This document shows positions 1-5,356 of a stretch of 58,148 bases of DNA, one piece after another (the first letter of the stretch is position 1; every line of letters starts with the position of its first letter). The position numbers and the translations under genes are program-made. The notes beneath the pieces are model-generated. The model made no database searches, had not been told where the DNA came from, and saw only the letters and a list, made by a program, of their open reading frames with translations. The DNA comes from a virus, in IMG/VR virus record IMGVR_UViG_3300017968_000007, positions 1-58,148 of that record; one strand, given 5' to 3'.

Positions 1-104
1 TCATCTTCTTCGATGTGAAATGTCTGTGCAGTCTCTTTGTTCTCAGCGGTAAAAGTCCCAAACTCGCTGATAAAATCGGCAACTTCTTTATCCCACTCAG
101 TCAT
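1..104 (-). CDS. Small acidic protein, partial (runs off left edge)
   Basis: An ATG at 104 is preceded by GGGAG nine bases upstream and opens a frame that stays open to the window edge (34 codons, MTEWDKEVADFISEF then an acidic stretch). It is the first gene behind the promoter at 157-184. No family is recognised, and the C-terminus lies outside the window. Confidence 0.6.
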   Translation of the reverse strand, partial: MTEWDKEVADFISEFGTFTAENKETAQTFHIEED

Positions 105-156
105 TAATCATCTCCCAAAGAAATCCCGCTTTAGTGTCGTTCCTCATTACATCTCC

Positions 157-184
157 ATTCTACCATATAGTATCGACTTGTCAA
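157..184 (-). promoter_or_regulatory. Sigma-70-like early promoter
   Basis: Reading leftwards: TTGACA (179-184), 16-base spacer, TAGAAT (157-162). It lies just upstream of the partial gene ending at base 1. The spacer carries TCGATA, a degenerate form of the GCCGATA block seen in sister promoters. Confidence 0.75.
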
Positions 185-261
185 GCCGTAAATCTTCAAC
201 TTTTCTTCCAGAAAAACCAAACTTCCCAGAGTCTTGCGGTTTCCCAAGTTATAGAATTTTT

Positions 262-292
262 GAGCCGCTGTGAGCAGCGGCGACGTTGCGGC
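262..292 (-). repeat. Conserved intergenic hairpin, copy 1
   Basis: GCCGCTG and CAGCGGC (264-281) form a perfect 7-bp stem with a 4-base loop, preceded on the plus strand by ATTTTTGA as in the other four copies. It lies between a gene 3' end and the next leftward promoter. It is the most diverged of the five copies. Confidence 0.6.
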
Positions 293-308
293 CCCTTATA
301 ATATTATA

Positions 309-347
309 TAATAAAATAAGCAGGCCCGCTTAATATTAAACGGACCC
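309..347 (-). terminator. Possible terminator after the GP88-like operon
   Basis: On the minus strand GGGTCCG and CGGGCC (347-323) can pair around an AT-rich loop, followed by a T-rich run (CTTATTTTATTAT). It sits downstream of the 24-residue gene. The stem is imperfect, so confidence is moderate. Confidence 0.45.
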
Positions 348-370
348 ACTTATTGATCGGCTTGTATTAT

Positions 371-445
371 TTAATCAATAGTCATAGAGCCAAAGATCAT
401 ACCAGTAAAGATAATAATAACAAACCAATAAACTATAACAAACAT
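371..445 (-). CDS. 24-residue single-span membrane microprotein
   Basis: The ATG at 445 follows AAAGGCGG inside the end of the GP88-like gene; the two genes are 3 bases apart. The product starts MFVIVYWFVIIIFTGMIFG and is almost entirely one hydrophobic helix ending MTID. It is one of at least five such membrane peptides in this arm. Start, ribosome site and tight spacing support it, but with only 25 codons it stays tentative. Confidence 0.5.
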   Translation of the reverse strand: MFVIVYWFVIIIFTGMIFGSMTID

Positions 446-448
446 AAA

Positions 449-1228
449 TCACACCGCCTTTCGATTATAGGAAAACTTAACTTTACGTTTTTTAAGTTCC
501 TTAATCGCAGCGGCGGCTTCGCTGCCTTTAGGCTGCACGCCGTGAATCAATAGTGCGAACGATTCGTCGCGAATCTCTGGAATTGCTGCGTGTTCGTCAG
601 TGTGGTCGATCTCGTAGCCTAGAGCGTCTGCCTCTGCCTCTGAGAATACAACCTTAGCTTCTCGCAGATTGTGTTGGTCGATCATATCGTCTTGACGACC
701 ACCACGCGATGCAGTTAAAACAAAGTTATCGAGTTGAGAGATATACTTGTTATACCGCAGCCAATAAGAAAGCGACTTAGTATAGGCATAAAACAGAACA
801 TCCGGATGCATCATTGCGACATTGATCCATGCGAACATATAGTCCGGCGAGAAGAAATCGCCTGCTACATGGATGCGAATGATAGCCGCATTCTTAGGCA
901 ATGACGAGTTAAGTTCGTGGATCATATCGTTGAGATGCAAACCACGCAAGGCGTCAAAATTACGCTTCCGCTTATCATAGGTACTTGGAAACGTCGCTTC
1001 CTGCGATGCGGAAAAACAACGGAATTCCGTTTTGGGGCCGTCCTGAATACTACGTTTGCCAGCGGTTTCCTTAACTTTTGAGAAACACTTTTCAGCAAAC
1101 GGGCAAGAATATCCCGACAATAAATCGAAGGAATAAATTTTCCGCCTTGTCTTGCCGAACCATTCCTGCAATTCAGGAACATCGTACAGACTTTCCAGCT
1201 TCGCGTTAGCCTTGGAAAACTCAACCAT
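449..1228 (-). CDS. GP88-like phage protein
   Basis: A 259-residue protein resembling the phage 'gene product 88' family. An N-terminal cysteine segment (SGYSCPFAEKCFSK) is followed by a cysteine within EFRCFSASQEA, then conserved core strings IRIHVAGDFFS, YAYTKSLSYW and VLTASRGGR. The biochemical role of this family is not established. Two adjacent ATGs follow GGGAG; the second (1228) has the better 7-base spacing. Upstream ATGs at up to 1273 would fall on the promoter -10 box. The gene has its own strong promoter at 1272-1299 and is followed by a 24-residue membrane peptide. Family assignment is from motif memory only. Confidence 0.75.
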   Translation of the reverse strand: MVEFSKANAKLESLYDVPELQEWFGKTRRKIYSFDLLSGYSCPFAEKCFSKVKETAGKRSIQDGPKTEFRCFSASQEATFPSTYDKRKRNFDALRGLHLNDMIHELNSSLPKNAAIIRIHVAGDFFSPDYMFAWINVAMMHPDVLFYAYTKSLSYWLRYNKYISQLDNFVLTASRGGRQDDMIDQHNLREAKVVFSEAEADALGYEIDHTDEHAAIPEIRDESFALLIHGVQPKGSEAAAAIKELKKRKVKFSYNRKAV

Positions 1229-1271
1229 CATCAAACTCCCATGAAGAAAACAAACTCGAACTGTTTCACCC

Positions 1272-1299
1272 ATTATACAATCTATATCGGCATTGTCAA
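1272..1299 (-). promoter_or_regulatory. Consensus sigma-70-like promoter for GP88-like gene
   Basis: TTGACA (1294-1299), 16-base spacer containing TGCCGATATA, TATAAT (1272-1277). Both hexamers match the bacterial consensus exactly. It directly precedes the GP88-like gene. Confidence 0.88.
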
Positions 1300-1334
1300 G
1301 GGGTATACTTGAACTTTTTTTGGAAATATTTTAG

Positions 1335-1466
1335 TGGGAACGGTGAGAATCGAACTCACATTCTCTCCAGCAATCAGACTCGCCATAAGGTCACACGCTG
1401 CGAAACGTGTAGCAGTTAATCTGAATCCGAGAGTCGCAATCTGGAGTCTTGCCATTAAGCGTTCCC
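1335..1466 (-). ncRNA. tRNA-like RNA with expanded anticodon domain
   Basis: This 132-nt RNA begins GGGAACG and ends CGTTCCCA, a perfect 7-bp acceptor stem plus discriminator A. A canonical T arm (GTGAG-TTCGATT-CTCAC) abuts the acceptor. Only 13 nt (CTTAATGGCAAGA, with a GG doublet) occupy the D region. A CTCCAG/CTGGAG helix is in the anticodon-stem position and is joined to the T arm by a 5-nt variable loop, but about 70 nt replace the anticodon loop, with inner GACTC/GAGTC and ACACG/CGTGT helices. CCA is not encoded. A consensus promoter places its start about 4 bases upstream of the first G. The layout recalls the tRNA-like domain of tmRNA, but there is no tag frame. It could also be a tRNA with an insertion. 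The gene-free stretch 1229-1711 is accounted for by this RNA, two promoters, a hairpin and a terminator. Confidence 0.65.
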
Positions 1467-1476
1467 TTGTTCTTTC

Positions 1477-1504
1477 ATTATACAATCTATATCGGCAAAG
1501 TCAA
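1477..1504 (-). promoter_or_regulatory. Sigma-70-like promoter for tRNA-like RNA
   Basis: TTGACT (1499-1504), 16-base spacer with TTTGCCGATATAGATTG, TATAAT (1477-1482). The predicted start is near 1470, almost exactly at the 5' end of the tRNA-like RNA. Confidence 0.87.
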
Positions 1505-1603
1505 GTAGTGTTCTTTATGTTTTCCGGATTATTTTCGTGGGAATGCCTTTCCTATTTTAGAGAATCGCCGTGTTTTGCGGTTTTCCCAATTGCGAGAATT
1601 TTT

Positions 1604-1635
1604 GAGCCGCCCTGAATGGGCGACTCGTCGCGGCT
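1604..1635 (-). repeat. Conserved intergenic hairpin, copy 2
   Basis: In minus-strand RNA GAGTCGCCC (1626-1618) pairs with GGGCGGCTC (1612-1604) over 9 bp including one G-U, with a 5-base loop. The plus-strand copy would have a C-A mismatch instead, pointing to leftward RNA as the functional strand. The palindrome GCGACGAGTCGC overlaps it and could form an alternative fold. Confidence 0.75.
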
Positions 1636-1650
1636 ACTTAATTAATTAAC

Positions 1651-1688
1651 CTAACAAAACGGGGGTCGAACACTCTGCCGGACCCCCG
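1651..1688 (-). terminator. Intrinsic terminator
   Basis: On the minus strand CGGGGGTC (1688-1681) pairs with GACCCCCG (1667-1660) and is followed by TTTTGTTAG. It lies 24 bases past the stop of the 65-residue gene and closes that four-gene operon. Confidence 0.82.
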
Positions 1689-1711
1689 CTCGAAAGGAGA
1701 TTCAAATTAGA

Positions 1712-1909
1712 TCATCGAACATTGACGATCTTTTTAGTGCTAAGGCTCCGGATCTGACCGCTAAGTTCTCGCACAGTTAGATAGGGTCCGTTGGGGCCGA
1801 CGCCCTTATCGACAACTTCTCCAGCTACTCGCCGCAGAACGTTCATAGTACCGTGGACTGGGTACAAGAAACTGACGCGACTTCCAACACGCTTGTGAGT
1901 CTTAATCAT
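1712..1909 (-). CDS. Small basic protein with SH3/KOW-like look
   Basis: A 65-residue basic protein of unknown function. The central VGSRVSFLYP and GEVVDKGVGPNGPYLTVRE segments look like a short beta-barrel of SH3/KOW type, inferred by eye only. The ATG at 1909 is one base past the stop of the preceding gene, whose last codons supply its ribosome site (GGAG). It is the last gene of the operon before the terminator at 1651-1688. Confidence 0.75.
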   Translation of the reverse strand: MIKTHKRVGSRVSFLYPVHGTMNVLRRVAGEVVDKGVGPNGPYLTVRELSGQIRSLSTKKIVNVR

Positions 1910-1910
1910 T

Positions 1911-2057
1911 CTACTTTTCTCCTTTCAAAGATATTTCAACATCTGCGAAGCTAACTTCACTTCGCCGACCATTAGTTTCCAGAATAACACACTTATTCCG
2001 GATTTCCACAACTTTACCGATTGGCAGGATCGTTCCCACCTTTACAACTGGTTTCAT
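1911..2057 (-). CDS. 48-residue unknown basic protein
   Basis: MKPVVKVGTILPIGKVVEI begins at an ATG 9 bases after TTGAGG. Earlier in-frame ATGs at 2066 and 2063 overlap that ribosome site and are less likely. Alternating hydrophobic residues suggest a small beta-rich fold, like its downstream neighbour. The function is unknown. It overlaps nothing and is cotranscribed with the 66-, 31- and 65-residue genes. Confidence 0.65.
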   Translation of the reverse strand: MKPVVKVGTILPIGKVVEIRNKCVILETNGRRSEVSFADVEISLKGEK

Positions 2058-2092
2058 CTTCATCATCCTCAAGCCAAGGGAATAAACACATA

Positions 2093-2188
2093 TCACATTC
2101 CATCATTATTGTCTGGATCGAACATCAATGATCCGACCACAAGAAAAATCGGAACTGCCACGATCAATAATACAATTAGAGTATTCAC
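2093..2188 (-). CDS. 31-residue membrane microprotein (GTG start)
   Basis: A GTG at 2188 follows AGGAG(ACGGAAGG) immediately after the stop of the 66-residue gene. The product begins MNTLIVLLIVAVPIFLVVG, one hydrophobic helix, and ends with an acidic tail. It is short enough to be chance, but spacing, ribosome site and composition agree, and other microproteins nearby look alike. Confidence 0.55.
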   Translation of the reverse strand: MNTLIVLLIVAVPIFLVVGSLMFDPDNNDGM

Positions 2189-2199
2189 CCTTCCGTCTC

Positions 2200-2400
2200 C
2201 TAAAGTTGAGCAGCTTCTTCAGCAGCACGCTCCTCCCGAATACGCTGTACTTTGTCATTGACACACTTAGCGAATTCGATCAGTTCATCATCTGACATTT
2301 TAAGGGACAGTTCATTTCCGTCTGGATCGTAAAAATCTAGACCGTAATACGATGTATGACCGCTGGAATACTTCATCGACACAACTTGCTTGATCTTCAT
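2200..2400 (-). CDS. 66-residue unknown protein
   Basis: It starts MKIKQVVSMKYSSGHTSYYG and ends in a charged alanine-rich helix (REERAAEEAAQL). No family is recognised. The ATG at 2400 is preceded by AGAAAGG. It is the first gene after a long structured leader (2422-2626) driven by the promoter at 2633-2660. Confidence 0.75.
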   Translation of the reverse strand: MKIKQVVSMKYSSGHTSYYGLDFYDPDGNELSLKMSDDELIEFAKCVNDKVQRIREERAAEEAAQL

Positions 2401-2421
2401 GGATCAACCTTTCTAAAGGTG

Positions 2422-2626
2422 TGTAAAAAAAAAGTGGATTTTAATGCTACCGGCAGTGACCTTGTGGCTATCCGGTTCGCGTCCGATATTGTCAGTCTTA
2501 CGGCTTTCGCCTGCACCGCCTCGAATCAGGGCGACTCCAAAAATGAACTACCAAATTGTCAAAGATCAGTGAGATGACTTACGCGAGCGTCCCAGTTCGT
2601 TGGGTGCTTACCTCGCTGCTTCTCAT
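2422..2626 (-). ncRNA. Structured leader or small RNA ahead of the 66-residue gene
   Basis: About 205 bases separate the promoter's predicted start from the first gene. On the minus strand the region offers several hairpins: GCGAG/CTCGC enclosing CCCA/TGGG, CGCC/GGCG, a GGC-GAAA-GCC tetraloop stem and a CCGG/CCGG helix, then a T9 tract at 2430-2422 about 16 bases later. It could be an attenuated leader or an independent RNA. It has no convincing reading frame; a 15-codon ATG frame starts at the predicted transcript start. No known riboswitch is recognised. Confidence 0.4.
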
Positions 2627-2632
2627 ACCTCC

Positions 2633-2660
2633 ATTATACAGCTTGTCGGCCAGATGTCAA
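2633..2660 (-). promoter_or_regulatory. Consensus promoter for leader and four-gene operon
   Basis: TTGACA (2655-2660), 16-base spacer, TATAAT (2633-2638). The -35 box overlaps the stop codon of the 46-residue gene. The spacer (ATCTGGCCGACAAGCTG) keeps GCCGA but not the full block. Confidence 0.85.
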
Positions 2661-2797
2661 GCGGATTTCAAATCTTTTTGCAACTTTTTTGCAGCGTCCA
2701 GAGTTCCCTCTTTTGTGAAAATCACACGGTTGGGAGCTTGAACAGCCCAAACGATTCCAACGCCACGCTGATAAACTGATGTGATTGAAGTTTTCAT
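2657..2797 (-). CDS. 46-residue unknown basic protein
   Basis: MKTSITSVYQRGVGIVWAVQ begins at an ATG preceded by GAAGGAAAAGAG. The C-terminal half (FTKEGTLDAAKKLQKDLKS) looks like a helix. The stop codon lies inside the next promoter's -35 box, a very compact arrangement. Its own promoter is at 2836-2863. The function is unknown. Confidence 0.7.
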   Translation of the reverse strand: MKTSITSVYQRGVGIVWAVQAPNRVIFTKEGTLDAAKKLQKDLKSA

Positions 2798-2835
2798 CTC
2801 TTTTCCTTCTGTTGTTTGTGTTTTCTTATACTCCT

Positions 2836-2863
2836 ATTATACAATAATTATCGGCATTGTCAA
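2836..2863 (-). promoter_or_regulatory. Consensus promoter for 46-residue gene
   Basis: TTGACA (2858-2863), spacer ATGCCGATAATTATTG, TATAAT (2836-2841). It has the full GCCGATA spacer block. Confidence 0.87.
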
Positions 2864-2923
2864 GAGGTATTCTTGAAAAAATCCTCCCGAGTCTTACGTG
2901 TTTTACGAATAGTGAGAAATTTT

Positions 2924-2956
2924 GAGCCGCCGTATGGCGGCGACTCGTCGCCGCTT
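2924..2956 (-). repeat. Conserved intergenic hairpin, copy 3
   Basis: GAGTCGCCG (2946-2938) pairs with CGGCGGCTC (2932-2924) around a 5-base loop. The loop-closing pair is G-C where copies 2, 4 and 5 have C-G, so this copy shows a compensatory change. It follows the stop of the 78-residue gene. Confidence 0.75.
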
Positions 2957-2962
2957 AATTAA

Positions 2963-3199
2963 CTACATCGCTTCTAAGTCTTCAAGATGTAGCGGGCCTA
3001 TGCCGGTTCGCTTAGGACAACCCTTATCAATCCATAAGTTAACAACCCGACGCCCCCATTCATAAGGACTAATGTCGGCCCATAACCTGCGACCGTCCGG
3101 CGTGATAACTATATGCCACGCCTTAACGCAGTCTTCCTCATAATCCGGCTCGATCAGGCAGCGATGACCTTTATAATACCACTCATCATGATTCCACAC
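2963..3199 (-). CDS. 78-residue conserved phage protein of unknown function
   Basis: The segment EWYYKGHRCLIEPDYEED through AWHIVITPDGR, ISPYEW and LWIDKGCPKRTGIGPL resembles a family often seen in phage genomes next to the preceding gene's family. Its role is unknown. I chose GTG at 3199, which has GGAG nine bases upstream; an ATG at 3214 is in frame but lacks a ribosome site. The gene overlaps the preceding gene by 14 bases, and a conserved hairpin follows the stop. Confidence 0.75.
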   Translation of the reverse strand: MWNHDEWYYKGHRCLIEPDYEEDCVKAWHIVITPDGRRLWADISPYEWGRRVVNLWIDKGCPKRTGIGPLHLEDLEAM

Positions 3200-3416
3200 T
3201 ATTATCTTCTCCATAAGCGGATTCGATTTGCTTCTCACACACTTCACAATAAAGCGTGTCATCTTCATAGTTGATATATGCCTTGCAGCAATCAACATTC
3301 TTCCCAATACGATTTTGATTCACGCAAGACGGGCAAGAATGAAACCTGCCATCATCAGACTCGATATAATAGAAAAGCGGATAACCGCCGGGGAACGCAT
3401 AATGTGCGACACTCAT
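3186..3416 (-). CDS. Zinc-finger-like conserved small phage protein
   Basis: A 76-residue protein starting MSVAHYAFPGGYPLFYYIES. Two CxxC pairs (HSCPSC and YCEVC) and a CC in between suggest one metal site. The phrases FPGGYPLFYY and QIESAYGE recall a small family widespread in phages, function unknown. The ATG at 3416 is favoured over 3449, which lies closer to the promoter and removes the typical N-terminus. It is the first gene after the promoter at 3463-3490. Confidence 0.78.
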   Translation of the reverse strand: MSVAHYAFPGGYPLFYYIESDDGRFHSCPSCVNQNRIGKNVDCCKAYINYEDDTLYCEVCEKQIESAYGEDNSVES

Positions 3417-3462
3417 TTCAACCAAGCTCCAGAAAGAGAAGAAACTCAAACCTCACGAATGT

Positions 3463-3490
3463 ATTATACTATATTATCGGCAAAAGTCAA
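3463..3490 (-). promoter_or_regulatory. Sigma-70-like early promoter
   Basis: TTGACT (3485-3490), 16-base spacer with TTGCCGATAATATA, TATAAT (3463-3468). An A/T-rich stretch upstream of the -35 resembles an UP element. Confidence 0.87.
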
Positions 3491-3591
3491 GACCCTTGTG
3501 AATAAAATCCTGAAACTTTTTCCCAAGTATCCCCCCTTTTATTTTAGAGAATCTCCCGAGTTTTGCGAATTTTGCTATTGACAATATTTTT

Positions 3592-3624
3592 GAGCCGCCC
3601 TGAATGGGCGACTCGTCGCGGCTT
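3592..3624 (-). repeat. Conserved intergenic hairpin, copy 4
   Basis: GAGTCGCCC (3614-3606) pairs with GGGCGGCTC (3600-3592), with a 5-base loop identical to copy 2. TTAATTAATTAA precedes it in leftward RNA, giving stops in all frames. It follows the stop of the 61-residue gene. Confidence 0.77.
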
Positions 3625-3630
3625 AATTAA

Positions 3631-3816
3631 TTAAACCATAAAATGCTTATACTTAGGTTTTGCTAATCTAAGTTGTGAAACGTGGTCATACTTATTAGCT
3701 AACTCACGACGTACATCCATTTCATTAGTTTCGGGGTTGTTCTTAACCCACGCCTTAATTTCATAACGAGTGCCAATCGCACCAGCCTTACAACCTTTGA
3801 AAACAACTTCATACAT
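3631..3816 (-). CDS. 61-residue unknown basic protein
   Basis: It begins MYEVVFKGCKAGAIGTRYEI; the ATG at 3816 sits 8 bases after AAGGA. The in-frame ATG at 3834 precedes that site and is less likely. A mid-protein NNPETNEMDVRRELANKY stretch looks like a loop and helix. No family is recognised. It is the third gene of a three-gene operon. Confidence 0.7.
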   Translation of the reverse strand: MYEVVFKGCKAGAIGTRYEIKAWVKNNPETNEMDVRRELANKYDHVSQLRLAKPKYKHFMV

Positions 3817-3835
3817 TCTTAAAATCCTTATCAAG

Positions 3836-4039
3836 CTAATTAGGTTTGCACATATTAGAATGCTGACGGACCAATAAGAACGGCGATTCGCCTTTTAAGT
3901 TCTTACCATACATCCTTCCGCAGCTACAGCAAATCCACTCACCAGCAGAGCACCAGCCCGATTTATATATGCGGTCACTTAATGCCATATCATTTGGCAT
4001 CTTATCAAACTTACGCTGAGCGAGATCGCGTAAAAACAT
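3836..4039 (-). CDS. Small zinc-finger-like protein
   Basis: A 67-residue protein with CCSCGRMYG in the middle and HSNMC near the C-terminus, together a plausible CxxC...HxxxC metal site. The start at 4039 has GGGGA 11 bases upstream, inside the end of the preceding gene. No catalytic motif is visible. It could be a DNA- or RNA-binding early protein; this is inference. Confidence 0.72.
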   Translation of the reverse strand: MFLRDLAQRKFDKMPNDMALSDRIYKSGWCSAGEWICCSCGRMYGKNLKGESPFLLVRQHSNMCKPN

Positions 4040-4045
4040 AACTAA

Positions 4046-4465
4046 TCATTCCCCGAATAATGCGTTAGGACGACCAGTGGATTTAGCATCCACAACATAA
4101 GGTTCATAATCAATCGACTCAGAACCGGATTCCATCTGAGCACGATATAACTCAATGCGACGATCACGCTCTACAGCATGGTCATAAGCGGCGACGGATT
4201 CCGCTACTTCCGCGTTGTACTTCCGGAGTACCTGTGCCAGCGATGGGCCTTGAATCTGACGGGTGGCCCATGCGTCATGGTCATCGTCATCATGCTCGGA
4301 ACCGTCCGGGCAGTAATCGTTCACTTCAGAACCTTTGTAAATCCGGTATCGTTCCGGAACCCACGAATTGGGAACCACGAAAGAATCCAACAGAAGCATT
4401 TGAGTATCTTCCGCCAATTCCTGAATGTTGGCGAATCCGAGATAGGGCAGGGATGGGTCAGTCAT
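4046..4465 (-). CDS. 139-residue unknown acidic protein
   Basis: It starts MTDPSLPYLGFANIQ; GGAG lies 9 bases upstream of the ATG at 4465. The frame remains open to 4573, but that extension runs through the promoter (4502-4530). The middle is highly acidic (DGSEHDDDDHD), followed by a helical C-terminal half. No family is recognised. It is the first gene of a three-gene operon with the 67- and 61-residue proteins. Confidence 0.75.
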   Translation of the reverse strand: MTDPSLPYLGFANIQELAEDTQMLLLDSFVVPNSWVPERYRIYKGSEVNDYCPDGSEHDDDDHDAWATRQIQGPSLAQVLRKYNAEVAESVAAYDHAVERDRRIELYRAQMESGSESIDYEPYVVDAKSTGRPNALFGE

Positions 4466-4501
4466 AGCAAACTCCAAAGAAAGAAAAAAACCGTTTCGAG
4501 G

Positions 4502-4530
4502 ATTGTACCCGAAAGCCGGGAGAGTGTCAA
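4502..4530 (-). promoter_or_regulatory. Sigma-70-like promoter without the spacer block
   Basis: TTGACA (4525-4530), 17-base spacer, TACAAT (4502-4507). The spacer contains CCCGGCTTTCGGG, an inverted repeat, instead of GCCGATA. It drives the 139-residue gene. Confidence 0.72.
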
Positions 4531-4539
4531 GCGGACTGA

Positions 4540-4698
4540 TTAGAAGCAATCGTCGAATTGCCCGTGATCCCAATCGTCACCACCGTATACATCCTGCCAC
4601 TCCTCGTACTCGGTAGGCTGTCCGTCATCCTCGCGGATATCATAGAAATCGTCAGCGAAAACTTCTTCACATTGAATGTCGTCGAATGAGTTGTTCAT
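4540..4698 (-). CDS. 52-residue extremely acidic protein
   Basis: The ATG at 4698 is preceded by AAGGATTTTCAAA. The product starts MNNSFDDIQCEEVFADDFYD; by my count 19 of 52 residues are Asp or Glu against one Arg and one His. Such small, strongly negative phage proteins are sometimes DNA mimics, but no family is recognised. It stands alone behind its own promoter (4741-4768), and the next promoter begins 10 bases after its stop. Confidence 0.72.
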   Translation of the reverse strand: MNNSFDDIQCEEVFADDFYDIREDDGQPTEYEEWQDVYGGDDWDHGQFDDCF

Positions 4699-4740
4699 TT
4701 TGAAAATCCTTTGAAGTGGTTTGTGATTTGTTATGGATGT

Positions 4741-4768
4741 ATTATACTTTATTATCGTCGAAAGTCAA
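4741..4768 (-). promoter_or_regulatory. Sigma-70-like early promoter
   Basis: TTGACT (4763-4768), 16-base spacer with CGACGATAATAAAG, TATAAT (4741-4746). Long A-tracts upstream of the -35 resemble an UP element. Confidence 0.85.
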
Positions 4769-4879
4769 TAGGCTTCTGCATAAAATTCCGCAAGAAAAAA
4801 AAGATTTTCCCCAAATGATTTCCCTCTTTTTTTAGAGAATTTCCCGAGTTTTGCGTATTTTGCTGTTGACAGTATTTTT

Positions 4880-4910
4880 GAGCCGCCCTCCAAGGGCGAC
4901 TCGTGGCGGC
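4880..4910 (-). repeat. Conserved intergenic hairpin, copy 5
   Basis: GAGTCGCCC (4902-4894) pairs with GGGCGGCTC (4888-4880), with loop TTGGA in leftward RNA, different from the other copies although the stem is kept. It follows the 27-residue gene. Confidence 0.77.
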
Positions 4911-4913
4911 TAC

Positions 4914-4997
4914 TTATATATAATAATATAATACAGCAGCAACGGCCCACCCTAATAAGTGAGCACCTATAATTAACTTAGCTTCTGACTTACTCAT
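4914..4997 (-). CDS. 27-residue membrane microprotein
   Basis: ATGAGTAAG at 4997 overlaps the stop codon of the 62-residue gene (ATGAGTAA), so it is probably translated by coupling. The product starts MSKSEAKLIIGAHLLGWAVA and ends AVLYYYI, a single membrane span. It is the third gene of a tightly coupled trio. Confidence 0.55.
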   Translation of the reverse strand: MSKSEAKLIIGAHLLGWAVAAVLYYYI

Positions 4998-5178
4998 TAT
5001 CTTTTTCCTTGTAAAATTTAAGCGGAACGAATTGCCAATTAAATTCTTCACCAATCCAATCACAGGCTGTTGCAGCATCCTGCATTGCATTAACTTCACG
5101 AACTATATCTTCCGGGATCTCAACACTTAATTCAGATCCCGTTGATGGCCTTAGTACTTTGCAATATATTTTACTCAT
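4990..5178 (-). CDS. 62-residue unknown protein
   Basis: It begins MSKIYCKVLRPSTGSELSVE at an ATG (5178) that overlaps the stop of the 40-residue gene in the string ATGAGTAA. The longer frame to 5265 is out of step with that coupling and is rejected. The middle segment (IPEDIVREVNAMQDAATAC) looks helical. No family is recognised. Confidence 0.68.
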   Translation of the reverse strand: MSKIYCKVLRPSTGSELSVEIPEDIVREVNAMQDAATACDWIGEEFNWQFVPLKFYKEKDNE

Positions 5179-5293
5179 CAGCATTCTCTGACTCCTCCTG
5201 ATCCTCATTAGCGAGCATTTCCAGCAACGCCAGAAATTCCTCATGGTCTGTCGCGAATTCGTCACTCTGAACCTGAACGTCGAAGCTGCTCAT
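5171..5293 (-). CDS. 40-residue acidic protein
   Basis: The ATG at 5293 has TGGAG upstream. The product starts MSSFDVQVQSDEFATDHEEF and ends in an acidic tail (EDQEESENADE). It is the first gene of a three-gene operon from the promoter at 5329-5356, joined to the next gene by an ATGAGTAA overlap. The function is unknown. Confidence 0.62.
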   Translation of the reverse strand: MSSFDVQVQSDEFATDHEEFLALLEMLANEDQEESENADE

Positions 5294-5328
5294 CTCAACT
5301 CCACAAAACAAGGTGATTGATTTTCTAT

Positions 5329-5356
5329 ATTATACAATCCAGAAACGCAATGTCAA
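5329..5356 (-). promoter_or_regulatory. Consensus sigma-70-like promoter
   Basis: TTGACA (5351-5356), 16-base spacer without the GCCGATA block, TATAAT (5329-5334). It lies immediately past the stop of the 75-residue gene. Confidence 0.83.

Noticed and set aside
37-273. Plus-strand reading frame in the early arm
   Set aside because: It crosses a leftward gene, promoter and hairpin; no ribosome site and no protein-like composition.
1335-1466. Ordinary tRNA
   Set aside because: Acceptor and T arm fit, but no 7-base anticodon loop; the apparent TTGCGAC loop near the 5' side needs a mismatched stem and leaves a 65-nt variable region.
1335-1466. Complete tmRNA
   Set aside because: Too short, no tag reading frame, no G-U in the acceptor at the alanine identity position.
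1282-1485. Minus-strand 67-codon frame
   Set aside because: It lies over the tRNA-like RNA and starts inside its promoter; the RNA explains the sequence.
1334-1615. Plus-strand 93-codon frame
   Set aside because: Antisense to the tRNA-like RNA and hairpin; no ribosome site.
2356-2577. Plus-strand 73-codon frame
   Set aside because: Antisense to the structured leader and the 66-residue gene start; no ribosome site.
262-4910. Hammerhead or other ribozyme in the repeated hairpin
   Set aside because: GACGAGTC looks suggestive, but the CUGAUGA and GAAA core elements are missing.
262-4910. Standard intrinsic terminators at the five hairpins
   Set aside because: The T-tract is on the wrong side for leftward transcripts, and plus-strand RNA has a stem mismatch.
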